Below are positions 5,895-7,087 of a stretch of DNA of 7,087 nt, piece after piece (position 1 is the first letter of the stretch; every line of letters starts with the position of its first letter). The translations under genes were made by a program, and so were the position numbers. The stretch lies in the NCBI GenBank assembly GCA_023433965.1, contig JAEYTQ010000726.1:1-7087 (forward strand), written 5' to 3'. The notes under the pieces are model-generated. The model did no database searches. It saw only the letters and a list, made by a program, of their open reading frames with translations, and was not told where the DNA came from. The DNA comes from Pseudomonadota bacterium. Lineage in GTDB: Bacteria; Pseudomonadota; Alphaproteobacteria; Rhizobiales; Xanthobacteraceae.

Positions 5895-6527
5895 CTAGAT
5901 ATCGCGCCCTTCGACCTTCTCGGTCAGCGCCTTGACCTGATCGGGGATCTTTTCGAGGTGCGGGTTGACGGCGAGCGCCTTGCGATAGGCGTCCAGCGCG
6001 CGCCGCTCGTCGCCGACCTCCTGCATGATCATCCCGAGGCCGGCGAGCGCGCCGAAATGGCGTGGCTCGCGCATCAGCACCTGCTGGATGTCCGACAGGG
6101 AGCGGCCGTAGTCGTTCTGCATGTAATAGAGCGTGGCGCGCCGGTTCCAGGCCTCGATGTAATCAGGCCTGAGCTTGATGACCGAATCCAGCAGCTTGAT
6201 CGCGACCTCTATCTTCTTGGCATCGACCGCGGTCTTGGCGCGCGACATCAGAAGCGCGGCGGTATCGCTCGGCGTCTGCAGCCAGATCGCCCAGATCCGC
6301 GCCTCGACATGCTTGGCGCTGGCCTCGTCGGGAGCGGCCTTGAGCGCGCCGAACAGGAAATCCAGATTCTTGCTGCGGTCGACCTTCGGCAGCTTGGCCG
6401 GCGCCTCCGGCAGCTTCTTCTGCTTGCCGGGCGGCTCGACCTGCTGCGCTGAGGCCGGAGCGAGGCCGGCGGTCCCCAGTACGAGGGCCAGGCACAAAGT
6501 GCGCGCGAAGGGGAATCTCACTGCCAT
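5895..6527 (-). CDS. Exported tetratricopeptide repeat protein
   Basis: This 210-residue protein probably serves as a protein-binding scaffold in the periplasm; its partner is unknown. A Sec signal peptide covers residues 1-27 (MAVRFPFAR, hydrophobic core, cleavage after ASA). A Pro/Lys-rich linker follows (about 30-52). Two good TPR units occupy about 123-155 (around YIEAWNRRATLYYMQNDY) and 156-189 (GALAGLGMIMQEVGDERRALDAYRKAL), and a weaker one lies at about 88-121. The conserved small residues and the Pro ending each unit (RPD, EPR, NPH) are visible. The ATG at 6527 has no clear Shine-Dalgarno sequence, and an in-frame GTG two codons later is the only close alternative. It lies 106 bases downstream of rpmJ on the same strand, with a probable terminator between, so co-transcription would need readthrough. 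No separate promoter was recognised. Confidence 0.87.
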   Translation of the reverse strand: MAVRFPFARTLCLALVLGTAGLAPASAQQVEPPGKQKKLPEAPAKLPKVDRSKNLDFLFGALKAAPDEASAKHVEARIWAIWLQTPSDTAALLMSRAKTAVDAKKIEVAIKLLDSVIKLRPDYIEAWNRRATLYYMQNDYGRSLSDIQQVLMREPRHFGALAGLGMIMQEVGDERRALDAYRKALAVNPHLEKIPDQVKALTEKVEGRDI

Positions 6528-6549
6528 GGTGAAAGTCTAAACGCGCAAA

Positions 6550-6574
6550 GCCGCCCTTGCAAAGCAAAGGCGGC
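6550..6574 (-). terminator. Probable rpmJ terminator hairpin
   Basis: Read on the minus strand, GCCGCC-T-TTGC and GCAA-G-GGCGGC pair over eleven positions with one mismatch, closed by a TTT loop. The stem is followed by TTTGCGCGTTT, a short, interrupted T tract. It lies 59 bases after the rpmJ stop and 22 bases before the TPR start. Intrinsic terminator is the simplest reading. Its closeness to the next start codon also allows a role in limiting readthrough into the TPR gene. Confidence 0.6.
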
Positions 6575-6633
6575 GTCAAACTCGTGTGAGCGGTGGTCTT
6601 GCGGTGCGCACGAAGGCGACCGGCAGGGCAAAC

Positions 6634-6759
6634 TCAGCCCTGGCGCGCCTTGAAGCGGCGCTGCACCTTGTTGATCACATAGACCCGGCCCTTGCGACGG
6701 ACCAGGCGGTTGGCGCGATGGCGACCGCGCAGCGATTTCAGCGAGTTACGGACCTTCAT
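6634..6759 (-). CDS. rpmJ: 50S ribosomal protein L36, cysteine-free type
   Basis: This is the 41-residue protein L36 of the large ribosomal subunit. It begins [14 protein letters not shown] and ends in [11 protein letters not shown], the common frame of the family, and is very rich in Arg and Lys. The usual zinc-binding residues of the C+ form (three cysteines and a histidine) are absent; there is no cysteine at all. It is therefore the C- (YkgO-like) form, which is the normal one in many alphaproteobacteria and does not need zinc. The ATG at 6759 has AGGA seven bases upstream. The open frame extends further upstream to 7014 but includes the promoter, so the longer product is not real. It stands apart from the spc operon, as C- forms often do. 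A promoter lies upstream and a hairpin downstream. Confidence 0.95.
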   Translation of the reverse strand: MKVRNSLKSLRGRHRANRLVRRKGRVYVINKVQRRFKARQG

Positions 6760-6873
6760 GGCAGAATCCTGAACGTTCGAAAGGCCGTGTTCGGCACTAC
6801 CGTTTCGGCACGCGCGAATGTGGCAAAATGAGATTTTTCCCGCCGGCGGACCGACCGCCCGGGACGGGGCGGT

Positions 6874-6902
6874 TCTTAAGGCATGGCGGCGGGGGCTGTC
6901 AA
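6874..6902 (-). promoter_or_regulatory. Sigma-70-type promoter of rpmJ
   Basis: On the minus strand TTGACA (6902-6897), a perfect -35 consensus, is followed after 17 bases by TTAAGA (6879-6874); TAAGAA with an 18-base spacer is an alternative -10. Transcription would start near 6866, giving a leader of about 107 bases. Spacing and -35 are strong; the -10 match is poor. Confidence 0.6.
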
Positions 6903-7021
6903 TGTTAACCGCCGGGTTCCCGCCCAGCAAAGTCGTGAAAACAACCCCTGCACAGTAGAAGCGACCGAATCGGCCCGATTTTCCCGCAATGACTTCAAGG
7001 GCCCTCCGACGCACCTTGCCA

Positions 7022-7048
7022 AATTCGTTATATCATATAATCAATTCG
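7022..7048. repeat. AT-rich palindrome flanked by AATTCG direct repeats
   Basis: TTATAT-C-ATATAA (7028-7040) is a perfect palindrome around one base. It is flanked by exact direct repeats AATTCG at 7022-7027 and 7043-7048, 21 bases apart. It contains TATAAT at 7036-7041, a perfect -10 hexamer 29 bases before the start codon of the plus-strand gene. ACCTTG (7013-7018) stands 17 bases upstream as a poor -35. A promoter with an overlapping regulator site is the likely reading. Confidence 0.5.
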
Positions 7049-7059
7049 GCAACCCGTCG

Positions 7060-7064
7060 GGAGG
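7060..7064 (+). promoter_or_regulatory. Strong ribosome binding site of the right-edge gene
   Basis: GGAGG, within CGGGAGGA, lies six bases before the ATG at 7071. It is close to the ideal anti-16S match and is the best such site in the window, which supports a real gene starting here. Confidence 0.75.
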
Positions 7065-7070
7065 ACACCC

Positions 7071-7087
7071 ATGCCGAAGCTCAAGCT
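7071..7087 (+). CDS. Start of an unidentified gene (cut by window edge)
   Basis: Only five full codons are present, reading MPKLK with a sixth codon beginning CT (leucine). This is too little to assign a family. The call rests on the strong ribosome binding site six bases upstream and a promoter-like AT-rich element before it. The gene is divergent from rpmJ. Confidence 0.6.

Larger units (their letters stand above)
6760..7070. other. Intergenic region between rpmJ and the divergent gene at the right edge
   Basis: This 311-base stretch holds the rpmJ promoter and leader and, further right, the start signals of the plus-strand gene. In the leader are an exact direct repeat TTCGGCAC (6790-6797 and 6804-6811, 14 bases apart) and the palindrome CCGCCGGCGG (6840-6849). 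A seven-pair hairpin, ACCGCCC/GGGCGGT (6854-6860 with 6867-6873), lies at the predicted transcription start. From 6903 to 7021 nothing convincing was seen. The AT-rich element at 7022-7048 is listed separately. Confidence 0.5.

Noticed and set aside
6586..6831. An 81-residue plus-strand open frame over rpmJ
   Set aside because: It is antisense to a certain ribosomal protein gene and lacks start signals.
6760..7014. Upstream extension of the rpmJ frame to 126 residues
   Set aside because: L36 is 37-41 residues, the extension crosses the promoter, and the ATG at 6759 has its own ribosome binding site.
1..7087. CRISPR array, tRNA or rRNA gene, insertion sequence, phage or defence cassette
   Set aside because: No spaced repeats, cloverleaf, transposase motifs or terminal inverted repeats were seen by eye. 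A tRNAscan or Infernal run would settle the RNA part.

Overview
The window looks like chromosomal DNA from an alphaproteobacterium of the Bradyrhizobium/Rhodopseudomonas group (Nitrobacteraceae). The base composition is strongly GC-rich, with long antisense ORFs as by-products. It carries a rhizobial-type GlcDEF cluster, a class I cytochrome c of the c2/c550 kind, and the cysteine-free form of ribosomal protein L36 that is usual in this class. This placement rests on recognition of sequence style, not on a search.

Left part (1-3280, minus strand): the three subunits of membrane-associated glycolate oxidase are transcribed in the order glcD, glcE, glcF. glcF is cut by the left edge, leaving 167 residues. 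glcE and glcF overlap by ATGA, while glcD and glcE are 50 bases apart. Together they should oxidise glycolate to glyoxylate (FAD in GlcD, iron-sulfur clusters in GlcF) and pass electrons into the respiratory chain. A 275-base divergent region (3281-3555) separates them from a plus-strand periplasmic cytochrome c (3556-3951). This region holds several palindromes and three copies of the heptamer TGTCATG, making it the best regulatory candidate in the window.

Middle (3952-5894): a strong bidirectional hairpin separates the cytochrome gene from a convergent, membrane-anchored alpha/beta hydrolase. Two small genes then face each other: a 60-residue cytoplasmic protein of unknown function (plus) and an 86-residue exported protein with two cysteines (minus). 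About 300 bases without a convincing gene lie between the hydrolase and the 60-residue gene.

Right part (5895-7087): an exported TPR protein lies downstream of rpmJ (L36) on the minus strand, with a probable terminator between them. rpmJ has a recognisable sigma-70-type promoter and a leader of about 107 bases. The first 17 bases of a plus-strand gene with a strong ribosome binding site close the window, preceded by an AT-rich palindrome flanked by direct repeats.

I found no RNA gene, CRISPR array, insertion sequence, phage gene or defence cassette. Most of the window is ordinary core metabolism and housekeeping. The items worth a second look are the shared motifs in the glcD/cytochrome divergent region, the altered nucleophile elbow of the hydrolase, the small unknown genes, and the non-coding structures around rpmJ.
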